From NCBI GenBank assembly GCA_030272155.1, contig CP126201.1, positions 4,066,501-4,130,500 on the forward strand: a stretch of 64,000 nucleotides of DNA, written 5' to 3'. The notes under the pieces were generated by a model. The model saw nothing but the letters and a program-made list of their open reading frames with translations, did not search any database and was not told the origin of the DNA. The stretch is from Tetradesmus obliquus. Taxonomy: Eukaryota > Chlorophyta > Chlorophyceae > Sphaeropleales > Scenedesmaceae. Positions 22,464 through 35,206 of this stretch are shown piece after piece (position 1 is the stretch's first letter; each line of letters begins with the position of its first letter). Position numbers and translations under genes: made by a program.

Positions 22464-24465
22464 GGCTCTCCATCAGCTGCTCGTGGCACACAAGGCGGCG
22501 GCTGCCTGGGCTGGCTGTGGTTCTAGCTACAGCTGCTGTTGCTGCGGATGTTTTTGACCTATATGTAATGCCAGCTGCATCCAGCGCAGCTGCTTGTGGG
22601 TGGGCTGCAGAGGCGCATGCAGCATGCTGCTCTGTCTGGCAGGTGTAGGCCGTGTACTGCTGCTGCTGCTGCCAGGCGGGCAAGTCCAGCACAGCAACCT
22701 CATCAGCGCAGCTGCCTAGCATGCCAAGGCTACTCCTGCTCACAATGTGTGTCTGTGCCTGCAGCTGCAGGGAAGCTGTGCCACAGCCACCTGCAGCGTG
22801 CGGGTGGCTGATGCGAGGCATCATGCTGTCGTCAGCGCCTCTCTTTACTCCTGCTGCTGCTGCTGCCGCTGCTGAGTACTGATCGCCTCTGCTGTTGCTG
22901 CTGCTCCTGCCGGCGCTGAGCCTTCTGGTTGAACCAAGCAGTCCAACACAGTGCAGGTTGCTGTCCTGCTGCTGCAGCTGCTGGTCCCTGCTAGGCTTGG
23001 TGTCATCTCTACTGTCCAAACCGTGAAACTGCTGCTGCTGCCAGGCCACCTGCAGTGATCTGCCAGCAGCATGACGCTCCTGTCCACACAATGCAGCTGC
23101 CTCTCCTGCTTCTGCTTCTGCAGCACCAAACCGTGCTGCTGCTTCTGTGGCTACACCCGTGGTAGTGCCTGCTGCACACTCCAGGTTGTGGCGCCAGCTT
23201 CTGCTGTGTGCTGCTGCATCCATGTGTGCTGCCCCTATTGCTGCTGCTGGTGGTAGTGCAGCTGGGTCTGACGCACCACGGGGGCTGTACGAAGCTGCTG
23301 TAGTGGCTGGTGATGGTGATGGTGCTAGTGGCAGCATCATCTGGCTGTACTGCCGCTTCTGTGCACTGCTGCTGCTCCTGCTGGCGGCCAGCTGCTGCTG
23401 CAGCTTTGCTGGAAGGCTGCCAGTCACTGCAATCCTCTGCAGCACCACACAACAAACACAATGCATGAGTAGAGCAAGGGGGTGCCTGTGGGGTATCTGC
23501 ACCAAATACACCTGATCAACACCACCGCGGTATTCACGTAGCACTCAAACATGACACCTGCTGCTTCAGTATCCATGACAGTGAAGCTGTGGACTTCGAG
23601 CTGCCGCCTTTGATACCCATGGCAGGAGAGACTTGCGGTGATAATCACATTTATGCTGCTGAATGCCTGACGTGGTCCTGCAGCAGCTGCTGCCACTGCA
23701 GTAGCTGGTCGACAGTTGTCACCCACCAGGCGCTGCATCTTGTCCCTGTAGAACAGCAGGTACTGCCCCGCCCGCAGCTGGTATGAGTTGCAGAAGACGG
23801 CTACAGCACAAGCAGGCACACGGCGGCAGGGGTTGTGGGGTGGTGGGGCGTGGCAGATCCGAATCACACACATGTGCTTCAAAGAGGTGCTGCAGCGTGG
23901 CGGCTGAAATGCTCTGGCATGACCACGTTGCACGGTGCAGAGGATCAGGCAGTTCATGTGTGCAGCTGCAACTACGGCAGGCAAGCACGCCAGATTCCTG
24001 ACGGTCCTGTCCTGTGCTGTGCTGCTGCCTGCTCACCGACTCGTGACAGCGCGTACTGGCAGCCGTAGCAGGTGCACAGGAACTCCCAGGAAACCTGCCG
24101 GTGGTCCAGCACAGTCTGCAGCAGCAGAAGCAGCAGCGGCACACAGCGCGCGATGAAACCAAATGTACTGTACAGCTGTGTGCAGCTGCGCAGCTGCCCT
24201 CCTCACATGCCACAGCAGAAGCGTCAGGCACTACAACATAATTTGCGGCGAGCCTACTGCCACTGCTGTCTGCTGGCACTACATTGACACTACGTTTCAG
24301 CAAGCACAGCTGCCTCACCACCATGGAGCGCTGCTTGTGGCGTAGGTCCCCGCAGAAGCGCCGCGCCTCGGTCTTGGGCAGCTTGATCTGCTTGCTGCTG
24401 GCTGCATCGCTGGGCGACAACTGCTTTATGTAGTAGACGACAGCGCAGTCAAACTCCTGGTCCAT
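20893..24465 (-). CDS. Gln/Ala/Ser-rich protein with a conserved-looking N-terminus, unknown function
   Basis: Five exons join in phase: 24319-24465, 24037-24115, 23723-23800, 23558-23607 and 20893-23436, giving about 965 aa. ATG at 24463-24465 begins MDQEFDCAVVYYIKQL. The first 115 residues are not repetitive and include SWEFLCTCYGC and AGQYLLFYRDKMQRL, suggesting a folded domain I do not recognise. The last exon (848 codons) is low-complexity Gln, Ala and Ser driven by CTG/CAG repeats, with a short basic motif PPSKKQK that could be a nuclear signal. The composition resembles transcriptional co-regulators, but that is only a guess. The long open frame without stops across a microsatellite-rich exon argues for selection. 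The fourth, tiny exon is the least certain. Confidence 0.6.
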
Positions 24466-25770
24466 GCTGCTGTGCAGATCACTGTGTGTGCTGTTGTGAC
24501 GGGCAGTGGCTGCCTGGCTGCTTGTGGGCCTAGCTGTGAAAATGAATGAGCAAAGCAGCAGAGGAAGGCACAATCAGGAGCAGTGAGTTGCTGGGACTGG
24601 GGATGTGTGTGATTCAAGATTTTAGCTCCTATACAGAGAATCCGTGGCGAAACTTCAGGATGTCGTATGCTTCGGAGGTTCTGAACACATGTGCACGCAG
24701 CAAGACCGATGCAACTGCTGTACCATCAAGCGAGCTGGGCAGGTGTTCTGCTAGCTGCTCTCATTGACAGGCCTGCTCTTGCCAACGAGATGATCACAGC
24801 CTTCCTGTAAAGCTGCTTTCACATCAACTCACCACAACTTTCAATTGTCCGGCTAGGGCTGTGAGCTCTGGCAGAGTGCGCTCGGCCCTGTCGGTGTCTG
24901 CACCGTCAAAGGACCAATCTCGCCCCAGCGTCACACTAGCTTGCAGCTGCGGTCGCGATCATACAGAACCTGCTTCTAATAGTTTTTCTGCAGCATTTGA
25001 AGCTAAAGTACCGCAATTTGGCTAGAAGCCAACACAGACAAAAGTATGTTTGGAGCGAAATATACTAGTTCAGAATACGGATAAAACCTGTCCGCACGCT
25101 ATGGCTTCGTTTTCAGGCCCCTGCTGTGTCCAGTGAGGAAGACAGGCATTGGCGTCGAGGCGGGATCATGTTATGTACGTGTTTCTCCCATTTAAAAGGC
25201 TGGACTAAGCTGCTGGGCTTGCGATTTGATCTCATTTCCTGATCATCATTTTCTGGCAGAGGTGACGCAGGCAACAAGGGCTTGTGCACAATTGGGCCAG
25301 TGAGCCCCCGCCCACCCCAGGTGCACCATCCGAGCTAGTCCCGTTGATCGATCGCTTGAGATCCACACATGCGCACGTTAAAAGCGCAATATCTGCAGGT
25401 CTTCCTCGACTAGTAATTCAAAGTAGCATGAAATCGCCGGGGACTGTGAGAGACTTTAGCACCACCAGCAGGCAGGCATCTCTGGAGGTATAAATGTAAA
25501 TAAGCAACCATGATATCCCTGACGTAATGTGTGAGTGCCACGCTTCTAAATAACCACAACCCGCTGTACTGCCAACCGCTTCAACCACTGCATCGTAATC
25601 AAGGACACAGCCCCGCTTGCGTTTTCCATAGCAATCGACTGGAGCTGCAACCATGCAATGCACATGCGGATGATCATAATCAGTCGGGTGCGTGTGGCTG
25701 TGGAAACAGCAGCAACACTGATATCTGGTGTGCACTGCACACTGATCACAGCACTGCCGATAATCGGCAG
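24466..25770. other. Spacer, no gene seen
   Basis: About 1.3 kb lie between the start of the Gln-rich gene and the stop of the SANBR-like gene. It has lower CAG density and several AT-richer patches (about 24960-25250). I see no convincing coding frame or repeat. Confidence 0.4.
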
Positions 25771-28700
25771 CTACACTGCACCCTGCGCATTCCCGTGCCT
25801 TGCACTAGCAGCCTTGACACGGCCTGCCGTAGCTGCAACACCCTGAAACAGCATACTGTTGGCTGCTTGCGCCACATCAGCCTCCGACTGCATGCCTAGC
25901 CCAGCGCTGCTGCAGGCACCGTCGGGAGGAGGCTGCAGCCGCGCAGCATCCAGTTTGCGCATGAGCAGGCCCATGCAGTATGCCTGCAGTGCACGGAGCA
26001 AACAAAAAACAGCTATTATCGTTTGAAATAACAGGTGCATTTTTATGGAGCAGCTGCTCAGTACAGGCAGAGCAGCAGGGTATCGCCGCAGGCATCTTGC
26101 ACACAGCTCAGCATCCAGGACTATGGAGCGAAAGTGCTGCATCAGCGTCACAGCAACCAGATCTGTATGCCTGCTGCAAATGGACATCTGCGTGCGACTC
26201 ACATCATCCTCATGCATGAGCTCCAGCAGCAGAGTCCGGTTCACTCTGCTGGCCTGAACATCAGCTGCCGCCGCTGCTGCCGCTGCTGCTGCAGCTGCTG
26301 TGGGTGCTCTGCTGCAGCTGCCACTGGTAGCACTGCTGAGTTGCTCCCTCGCATTCCTGCTGCTCCCTTTGCTTAGCGGCAATGAGTTCTGCTGCCTGCT
26401 TGTTGGCCCTAACCCAGTACCATGCAACAGGCCAGATGCAGGCAGCAGTGACTGCTTGCCAGCTCGCCTGCACAGCAGCCACAGCAGCGCAGCAACGTCG
26501 TTGCATAGGAGCAGCAGGTCGTGCCGCAGCCCTGAGGAGCACCAATGCACTGTGTTTTCATGGACAGGTCGGGTCCACAAAACATGTGTCACGTGCCGTG
26601 TGTGTGCAGAGCCCATGATGACCATTCTGCTAGGTGGATAGGTGCCAGCTAGCAGCATTGCACAGCAGGCAAGCTGCTGCTGTAGCTCACCGCGCGCCCA
26701 CGACTGCAGCGCTGAAAGTGTTGCCAGTCGGCACGCGGCCGGCCATGCTGCCACCAGCCAGGCCTGCCATGCTGCTGTTCTGGCCACGGCACTGCGCTGT
26801 GGCATGCACTGCTTCCATGAAGCTGCGTAAGTGTGCAAAACGGTAGTCCAGCACAGTGCTCGCCTCCTCAAGCACATCAGCAACTTCACCATCATCGCTG
26901 TTGCTGCCTGTTGCTGCAGGGCTTGCTGTTTCGGCACTGCTGTAAGCTTTGGTGTGGCTGCTACTCTCTAGTCCTGCCTGCCGTGCTGCTGCTGCTGCTC
27001 CTGCTGTCCCTGGTCGGCTGCTTGTGGGCAAACCTGCGGTGAGCTCAGCTTGGCAGATGCGAGGCGATACACCAGGGCTGCACCTACTGCTGCTATCATT
27101 TGCACCGCTGCTGCGCATGGTGGTGACATCTGTTGCTGCTCGAGGTGATGACCTATTAGTCATGCGGACAAGCAGTGGCAGGCTGCTGCCACCTCGGCTA
27201 CCAGGTCTGCTGCTGCTGCCATCGCTGTTGCTGCAGCTCTTACTCTCCCTGCTGCACCCAAAACAAGCGGCTGCAGCTGCACTGGTAGCCATATTATGAC
27301 TTTGTGGGGGTGCAGGTGGTGGCATGTATGGCTCTGTGATTATGCTGCCAAAGCGCTGCAGCAGCTGCAAAGCCCGCGCAGCAACAGCATGATGACCTTC
27401 CTGCAGTATGACCAGCAGCATTGCAGTGGCAGCAGAGCCAGGTGTTTCGACCACGAAGTGGCGCAAATGGACGGTGCAGCCTCTGTGCAACAACATGCAT
27501 ATGCAGGGCAAGCATATGTTGGCAACATTGGCAACTGTACTACTGCTGCTGCTGCTGCTGCACGTCGCCTTCGCAGTGACGGCTGCCGCACCTGCAGCGC
27601 CGCCTGGTGCTGTGTTGCGCAGCAGCCCTGACTGTGAGCTGGCGCCAGCCCCGGCCGCCACGCAGGCCTGCTGCAGCAGGGGTACTGCCCAGCATCCGCC
27701 TCTGAGGCAAACACTGGGGCCAGCGGGTGGAAGCTGCAGTGGCTGTACTGCCTGGCAGGGAAGTGTTGGTGGCAGGCTGTGCAGTACAGCACTGTCACAT
27801 GGCCCCATGTGAGGTAGTACAGGTCGCGCCAAGGAGCAGGGCCTGCTGTGCTCAACTGCTGCTGGCTCTGCCCTGCGTGATATTGCTGCGTGTTCTGCTG
27901 CGCTTGCTGCTGCTGCGACCGCGCCTGCTGCCGCTGCTGCTTCAGGAAGTCCTGGAAACGCCATGCAGGGTCTGCCTGATGCAGCGGCAGCACTCGTAGC
28001 CTGCAAGCATGGCAACAAAACACAGCTTCTTATAAATAGTGGCTCTTTACAACCTACTGCCAGTGTGTTTGTGCGTGGTCGTGACAACGGAGCGTGTCCA
28101 GACACGGCTAGCACAACAATCTGGGCATGTTTGGTCCCGCTGCTGAGGCAACTGCCCCTTTACACCAGATATTGCTTACTGGCATAGCAGCATTTGCTGC
28201 CCGCATGTGCAGTGCTGTGCTATAGGTAGCGGTTCACGCCAACAAACAACCCTGCAATGCACCCACCTCTCAGTGGCTGCTGCAGCCAGTGCAGGGCACT
28301 GCAGCTTGTGGTAACTGGCCGCAGAGAACAGCTGCTGACAAGCCTTGCAGCGCAGCAGTGTTGTGTTGTGCTCCTTCAGCAACGCCTCCAGCTTGTGCTT
28401 GTAGAGCTTCTGCAGCAGCTCATTGCTGCTGCTGTTTGTGATTTCTCCAGCTGTTGCTGCAGTTGGTGTGTGTAAGAGGGTCCCGGCTGACCTGGGAGTC
28501 AGCAGCCGTGGCAGCTGCACGCCCTCACACTGCTGCAGCAGACCCTCAAGCGCTTCCTCGCTTGTTGCCTGCAGCACACAGCGAGTTGGAGAGGCAAAGG
28601 ATCAGACGTGTCATCAGCCTGCAGTAATACGCACTGCTGGAGCCTTGCCACATGCAGGATGGCGGCAACCCAGCCAGCAGCAGCAGCAGCACTGCCGCAC

Positions 28701-29619
28701 CTCGGCTATCTTTGTGACGAGTGCGCTGTCCAACGCGGCTATGTCTGTGCCTGCTGCTGCCAGCCGCAGGATGTTGGCTGCTATGAACTGCACCGCCTCC
28801 CTGCAGTGTGGCAGTGGGAACAGCAGGCGATGCGATATGAAAAACAGGCGACGCTTCTTGCTCCACGTGCGGCTGTAATGCCCAGAGTGGCGTGTCAATC
28901 ATCAGCAATGCTTTACTGTTAGTGCTAAGATGCTACATATGCACAACAAGTCGTATGCTGCTTGCAGGATTGCCACACAGAGCTGCTGCTGTGCTGCATG
29001 CTTGATCAGTCCTTGCTGTCTGCTACTTGCTGCAAAGGTGTGTACCTGACCAGCTGCGTCATCTTTAAGAAGCTGCATGCCACCAAGATTGGTATGCAGT
29101 TGCTGCAATCCAGCACCGGCTGCACTCCGGTGATGCTGGCCTTGACATATGCCATGAGCCAGTCAAAGGTGACTAAGTTGCACTGCACAGCTATCTCAGT
29201 ATCCTGCCCTGGAGCAAGACCCTGCAAGTGAGGCTTGAAGTACTGCCTGCATGTGTTTGAGGAACAGGAGATTCGTCTCCGTTGCTGTGCTGCTTGATGT
29301 TTGATGTGGTATTGTGGCATTTACGGAGCATGCATGGAAGCAGCTGCCGTGCACTGCCATGCAACTGCAGTCAGCTCAGCAATAACTGCAGCAGTAGCAA
29401 TGCTGACACTGGCTGCTGCCGCGCTTCCCCGTGCCGCCACATATGTTTGTTATGTGCATTGCTTGCGCAGGAACTGCAGGCACTGCTGTGCAAACAGTCA
29501 ACAAGAGTGTGCTCTACTTACATATGCTTGAGCAGCAGCTGGACCTCGCAGTGGTAGTCCTGCACTGCTTTGCTGCCTTGCGCTGCATCACTCAATACGT
29601 GGATTGTGACTACGCCCAT
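25771..29619 (-). CDS. BTB-domain protein resembling SANBR (KIAA1841)
   Basis: Exons that join in phase: 29522-29619, 29046-29246, 28701-28800, 28267-28568, 27592-28000 and about 26691-27400. A C-terminal part ending at 25771 is less certain. The first two exons form the SANBR-type BTB domain (VTIHVLSDAA, YFKPHL, IAVQCNLVTFDWLMAYV, PILVACSFLKMTQLV). Exon 3 has DSALVTKIAE; exon 4 has LRCKACQQLFSAASYHKLQC, a Cys-rich block; exon 5 has WRDLYYLTWGHV, a CTACHQHF block and YPCCSRPAWRPG. This order matches animal SANBR, a regulator of class-switch recombination; the algal role must be different and is unknown. The SANT domain of the animal protein is not seen: either the ATG at 29617-29619, which sits right at an acceptor, is the true start, or a 5' exon lies upstream. 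Confidence 0.7.
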
Positions 29620-30308
29620 GCTGTAGTGTTAAACAAGCATCCAAATGAATGTAATACTCTTTGTTTTTTCCAAGCAGCTACGCGCTCACACCCAGCAAGC
29701 TCCAACGCTGCTGCTCAGCATAAGCGCAAGCACTGCTGCAGCGTTGTGCAGATAGCGTAGCAGATGAGAAGTTCGGACAACAGCTATAAAATTTGATTAT
29801 TTTACAAGGTCTGCGTTACACTAGTTATGGGGCGTTCGTACATCAGGCTGATGTTGGCAAGTCAAAACAGGGCATGACAGTCATGTTGACGCAGCAACCG
29901 ATGCCGTCGACTTATCGTTGCTTCACCGGTCTAAACTGTCTGTGTTTGTTCCTTCAAACGATTTGCATCACGATCGAGCCCACCTCCGTGCGTGCAAGCT
30001 CTGTAGTGCGTGGTATCACCTGCACAATCGAGTCTCACAGAAAGCTCCACTGCACGATCACAAGCAACCATATCATTTAGTGTCTGTGTAGCTAGCTTGC
30101 AAACTGCACGTCGATAAACTCTCAAGCACCTGTCCTGCAAGGGCGCCCCTCAAGGGGCTGGGTGTGGGCAGCATCAGCCATTCAAGAAGGCCCTGAGCAG
30201 CTGTAGTCCTGTTCACTAGCGCTCAGGGCCCAGTGTTGCGGCTAGCGGGAGACTCTCTGTAGCAGCAGAAGCGCAACCACCAGCAGCAGCAGCAGTAGCA
30301 GCAGCAGC
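29620..30308. promoter_or_regulatory. Divergent spacer between SANBR-like gene and SNF8
   Basis: About 690 bp separate two divergently oriented genes and presumably hold both promoters. It is less repetitive than its surroundings up to about 30270, with an AT-richer stretch near 29640-29830. No specific element can be named. Confidence 0.4.
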
Positions 30309-32125
30309 ATGCGCAGGCGCCCTGGTATCGCTGGCATCCAGAGGGATGTGGCGACGAGGGTAAGCTGCTGCTCTGCAGCAGCAGTGTGTAACAAGGCGCT
30401 GTGCACTGTTGCATGTCTGCACACTTGAGGCAGCAAGCTGCGGATGACAAGAGACTGCCAGCTGGTTGGTGCACACGCCACGACATCAGCAGCAGGCACA
30501 GCTGCTGGGCTGCCGTTTACAAGTCCAGAACCAATGCATACCGCTGAACCAAGCCCCATCGTGCACGACTGTCTCCTGGCCTCATGTGGGCACGTTGCTG
30601 TGCGCCTTTCGGCCCCACTTGCCATCCTGCCTGGCTGTCTGCAACTTCCTGCAACCCAACCCACCACGCGCTTCCACACACTTCACCCATCACCCGCACT
30701 CTCCCACTCACTGACCAGCCGGCCGAATCTGCATGTCTGCAAACAATCATCTGCACCCGCAGGAGCAGTACCGCAGCGCGGGCGAGGAGGTGCGGCGAGC
30801 CAGCCTGCAGCAGATGAAGGCACAGCTGGCCACCTTCAAGTCCAGCCTGGAGGCGTTTGCGCTGCAGCACAAGGCGGATATCAGGGCTGACCCGGTGTTC
30901 AGGGCGCAGTTCCACACCATGTGCGCCAACATTGGCGTGGACCCGCTGGCCTCAAACAAGGTGTGTGTGCGCGCAGGAGAGGGCTGGCAGTTGTTACCTC
31001 ATCAAGGTAGACAGGCTGCCCAAAAGACGCTTGGTACGTGATTCACTTGCAGGTGGTTGTTATTGTTGTCCATGGCGCGTTTCGACGTGCCTGCCTGCAA
31101 CCCGAAGGCTGGCCGTGCCAATTTGCCACTGCGCGGCTGCATCGGCTTCTACTCAGCTGCTGTGGGGCGTGTGGACGCAGCTGCTGGGCATAGGCGACTT
31201 CTGCTACAGGCCGATGTCTCTTGGATGCTGCATCGTGTTGCGTGTTACACAAGGCAATGCTGCGCTGGCTGCGCTGCGCCCATAGAGCATGTGTAGTTGC
31301 AGCCGGGCTGCTCAACCACATAACCTGTACATCGCCCACACAGCCGACAACAACAACCGTACAACCTCTGCAACCGTAGGGCGTGTGGGCGAAACTGCTT
31401 GGTTTTGGTGACTTCTACTACGAGCTCGAAGTGCAGCTGGTGGAGGCCTGCCTGGCCAGCCGCCAATCAACTGGCTGGGCTCATAATGCTGCAGGCGCTG
31501 CAGGCTGGTCCCTGCAGGGCGTCTGGAGGATGTTGCGCTCTAAGCTGCTGACAAACCTCCGCAGATGCACTGCCGATTGCCTTTCAACTGCGGAAAACGT
31601 GTCTGATGGGCGCTGCAGGGCATGTGGGCTGAGCTGCTGGGCTTTGGTGACTTCTATTATGAGCTGGGTGTGCAGCTGGTGGAGGCCTGCCTGGCCAGCA
31701 GGCAGCTGAACGGCGGGCTCATGGAGCTGGGGGCGCTGCGGGCAGCGGTGGAGCGGCGGCGCGGCAGCAGGAGCGACCCAGTGAGCGAGGATGACATCGT
31801 GCGCGCGGTGCGCAAGCTGAAGGTGGGTGGGATAGGTGGGGTGAGGTTGCCACTGCCACTGCGAGTGAGGTTGCGCGCAATATGTTTGCTTGACTGAGGT
31901 TTGAGTGACGGCATCACAGTATGTTGCAAAAGCACAAGGTGGGTGGACTGTGACCGACCTGCCTGGCGTAGAGGTCGTATGATACACGCACAAGGAGGGT
32001 TGTGTGCTTTGTGTGTAGGTATGCATGAATTGAGGTTCTAGCGCACGTGCCGGGGCTGCTATGTGGGGTATCTGAACAACAGCATCGGCGGATGCAGCAT
32101 TGTGCTGTTGTGCATCATGCGAGGG

Positions 32126-32162
<37 letters not shown>

Positions 32163-32710
32163 CTGCTGCGTCAGGTGCTGGGTGGCGGCATCGACATTGT
32201 CACAATTGGGCGTGGCACCTACATCCGCTCCGTGCCAGGCGAGTTCAACACCGACAAGAACAAGGTCATGGAGCTGGCTCAGGCAGCCGGCTACATCAGC
32301 GCAGGTGCGGGCAGCAGCAGCAGCAGCAGCAGCAAGCACTCAACGCCGGGGGTTGCTGTCACAATAAGAGCTGTTTCTGTGTGTACCAGCCTACAGAGTA
32401 TGCTTGCAGCGCCTTTCCTCTCTATGTTCTCTGTTGCCTACTCATCTGCTTGGCATCAAGCGGATAGTTCGCACACCAGCCTGCTATGCCGCATCCGCCT
32501 TCGGTTATGTACTCTGTTGCCTCTTGCGTGATGCCTGCAGGCCAGCTGGCATCCACTGCAGGCTGGTCCAGTCAGCGCTGCGAGCGTGTGCTGGCTGAGC
32601 TGCTGAAGGAGGGCATGGCCATGATTGATGACGGCGCACCAGACAAGATCAGGCTGTACTGGTTCCCGGCGCTGATGCCACAGCAGCAGCAGCAGCAGCA
32701 GACAGCATAG
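30309..32710 (+). CDS. SNF8: ESCRT-II subunit SNF8/VPS22
   Basis: EAP30-family subunit of the ESCRT-II complex, which helps sort ubiquitinated cargo into multivesicular endosomes. Five exons join perfectly in phase: 30309-30359, 30763-30960, 31619-31822, 32175-32304 and 32541-32710. The product of about 250 aa is the family's normal length. Diagnostic segments are MRRRPGIAGI at the N-terminus, MCANIGVDPLASNK, MWAELLGFGDFYYELGVQL, DDIVRAVRKLK, GRGTYIRSVPGEFN and a winged-helix end LAELLKEGMAMIDD then YWFPALMP. The C-terminus adds a short Gln run. Intron 2 contains two earlier partial copies of exon 3, and introns 3 and 4 have CTG or CAG tracts. The gene looks intact. Confidence 0.95.
31155..31485 (+). 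repeat. Two partial copies of SNF8 exon 3 in intron 2
   Basis: The copy at 31371-31485 keeps an acceptor (CCGTAG at 31374-31379) and then reads GVWAKLLGFGDFYYELEVQL in frame before diverging after SRQ. The copy at about 31155-31225 reads WTQLLGIGDFCYR but has lost the AG directly before it. The true exon starts at 31619. The copies are about 220-240 bp apart. Confidence 0.85.
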
Positions 32711-32904
32711 CGGACTGCTGTTGAATGTCAGTTGCGCGTTGATGCAGCACGGGCATGTGCAGCGCCTCTTGACCCCAAAGACGCTCATACTGAACACAAT
32801 GCAATGGGCAGAGTCGCTGCAAGGGCTGCACCTTTGCAGAGCAGCGGCCGCAAAGGGTGCGATATGTGTGGTTCATGTGTTTGTAGCAGCATGTATAACG
32901 CAGA

Positions 32905-33016
32905 GCATGGTGTTCTGTCGCAGCATAGCAAGGCATGGCGTTCTGTCACCGCATAGCAAGGCATGGTGTTCTGTCGCAGCATAGCTAGCAATGGTGCTCT
33001 GCCGCAGCGTAGCAAA
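32905..33016 (+). repeat. 28-bp minisatellite, about four units
   Basis: Units like GCATGGTGTTCTGTCGCAGC followed by ATAGCAAG repeat four times with a few substitutions, then a partial unit. The array lies about 200 bp downstream of the SNF8 stop. Confidence 0.85.
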
Positions 33017-33952
33017 GCATGGTGTGGCGGTCAGCCGCATTTCTTGCAACAGCATGCCAAGAAATGTACTGTACAGTTTGTTGTATGTAGGTGTGTGTGC
33101 ATGCAACTGCACAGTTCCCAGATGGTTTGCACCGCCAGAGGATTGGCCCATTACTGTGTACGCCCAAGCATAGTGCCTGCGCCTTGCTCAATTTGTTGCC
33201 TGGTCGCCTTGCTGCACAGGACAGTGCAGCTGCGATGTGCTGACCTTGTGGCAACTGGGCGACTCCGCTGATATGTAGTGGGTTCATGGCCATAATGAGC
33301 TTGATTTATTCTCAAAGCCATCACGCTGGACACAGCAAGTCACTTGTTGCGCAAGTTGTTTAGTTTTCTGGTTCTGTTGCCAACAGTGTGCAAATGGTGG
33401 CAGGTCCATTGTTGACCCATGTCACAGTCATCTTGCGGAGGGGTTGTGCTGCAGTTTTCAAGAGAACAAGGATTCAAAGGACGCCTGAAATCCAGGTGAA
33501 AGCAGGTTTTGCATCTTTAATGGCGCACATTCAATGCACCAGTGTCTGTAACTCTTTCTGCAGTAAAATGCACCGGTGAACCAAGGAAAGGCCCTCTCAG
33601 CTCTTCTAGCCCTCAAAGAGTACTCCGTTATGTTAGCAACGCGGTATAAAGAGCGCTGCTGCAATATGGCACAGGCTTGCACAGAACCAAAGAGAGCCGC
33701 CAGCTGACAAACACATCATGGCATGGATTCAGAAGCTATATGATTTGTCTGCCATCTCAACTCTAGCAGCACCCCAGAAAACACCTAATAGCCAACAGCG
33801 GGGCTTTGCGCACTTGCACCAAGATGTGTGGCCACCCTGATGGGCGGCCACCATGCAGCGCTGAGGCACGTGTGCAGCTACCGTCTGTGATGCAGTGCTA
33901 CCAACCTCTTTCTGCGATCACGCCAGTATCATGCGGCTCACAGCACCGCCTG
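33017..33952. other. Convergent spacer, no gene seen
   Basis: About 935 bp lie between the SNF8 minisatellite and the stop of the glycosylase gene. Composition is ordinary; no frame stands out. It should contain the 3' UTRs of both convergent genes. Confidence 0.4.
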
Positions 33953-35136
33953 CTACGCTCTTCTGCGGCTGCGCCTGACCTGCTTCGTCGCGGCGGCTGC
34001 ACCACTGCCACGCTGCCCATCCTCCTCCTGCTGCTGCTGCTGCTGCTGGTGGTGCTCACCCTGCTGCTGTTGCTGCTGCTGCAGGTTGCTGTAGCTGTCG
34101 ATGATTGGCTGGTAGCAGTGGCAGTCAACGGTGTGGTCGTTGACCAGCCCTGCTGCCTGCATGAAGGAGTAGCAGGTGGTGGGACCCACAAAGTTCATGC
34201 CCGCCTGCTTAAGTGCCTTGCTGAGCGCTGCAGATTCCGGCGCCCTGCAAGCGCCAGCCAGGAACCATGCGCAGCAGACATGACGCGTTGGAGTGGCAGA
34301 GGTTGCCTGCTTTTAGTTTGGGCAGGGACTTTGCTCAGCCTTGCGACGGAATGGCTCTCAAAAGCATGCCCCAATACAAAATGTTCACATGACGTCATCA
34401 CATGACACGGCATACAATACACATATCGCGACACGCCGGAACTCACGAGGTGGGAACCTGGTCCATGCTGCTCCAGCTGCCCACCATGGGCTGGCTGTTG
34501 GGCACGAAGCCCCACACAAAGCTGGCAAGGCTGCCATGCTGCTGTTGCAGCTCCAGCACCACCCTGCAGCACATCAGTGCAGCAACACAGCATTAGTCAG
34601 GGTTGTCTCAGTGACAAGCTCAGGCTACTGTGAGCAGCGCTGCAAATCCCAGCAAACAAGGCTGGCTTGCATCCACCACGCGCTGCCCGGCAGTCCACAT
34701 ATACGCAGACAGTCTCTGCCGCAAGGCGCGCTGCTGCCATAACGAAGCATGACTGCTGAGCTGGCAACAAGATCACCACATTTTACGCTCTTCCAATACA
34801 GCATTGGGCAAAGCTGGTAGCTGGGTACAGCTGTTCACCAGTGTGATCACCACTGGAGTGTTGTCCTCACTGTGCGTTCCTTACTGCGCTGGCCAGGGCG
34901 CGCAGCTACCATGACAAAGCATGAGTGCTGACCTGGCACAACCTAGTACGAAATAGCCAGAACTGTACTTGGGCATTGGGCGCATATGCGAGCTGTGTGC
35001 TTTTCATGACAAACATGCTGCACCAATACTCACTGTGCGTTCTTTACTGCGCTGGCGAGCTTGCCCCTGTGCCGCACCACGCCTGAGCCCTCAGCCAGCA
35101 GCGCCTCAACAGCAGCCTCGTCAAAGGCAGCAACCT

Positions 35137-35206
<70 letters not shown>

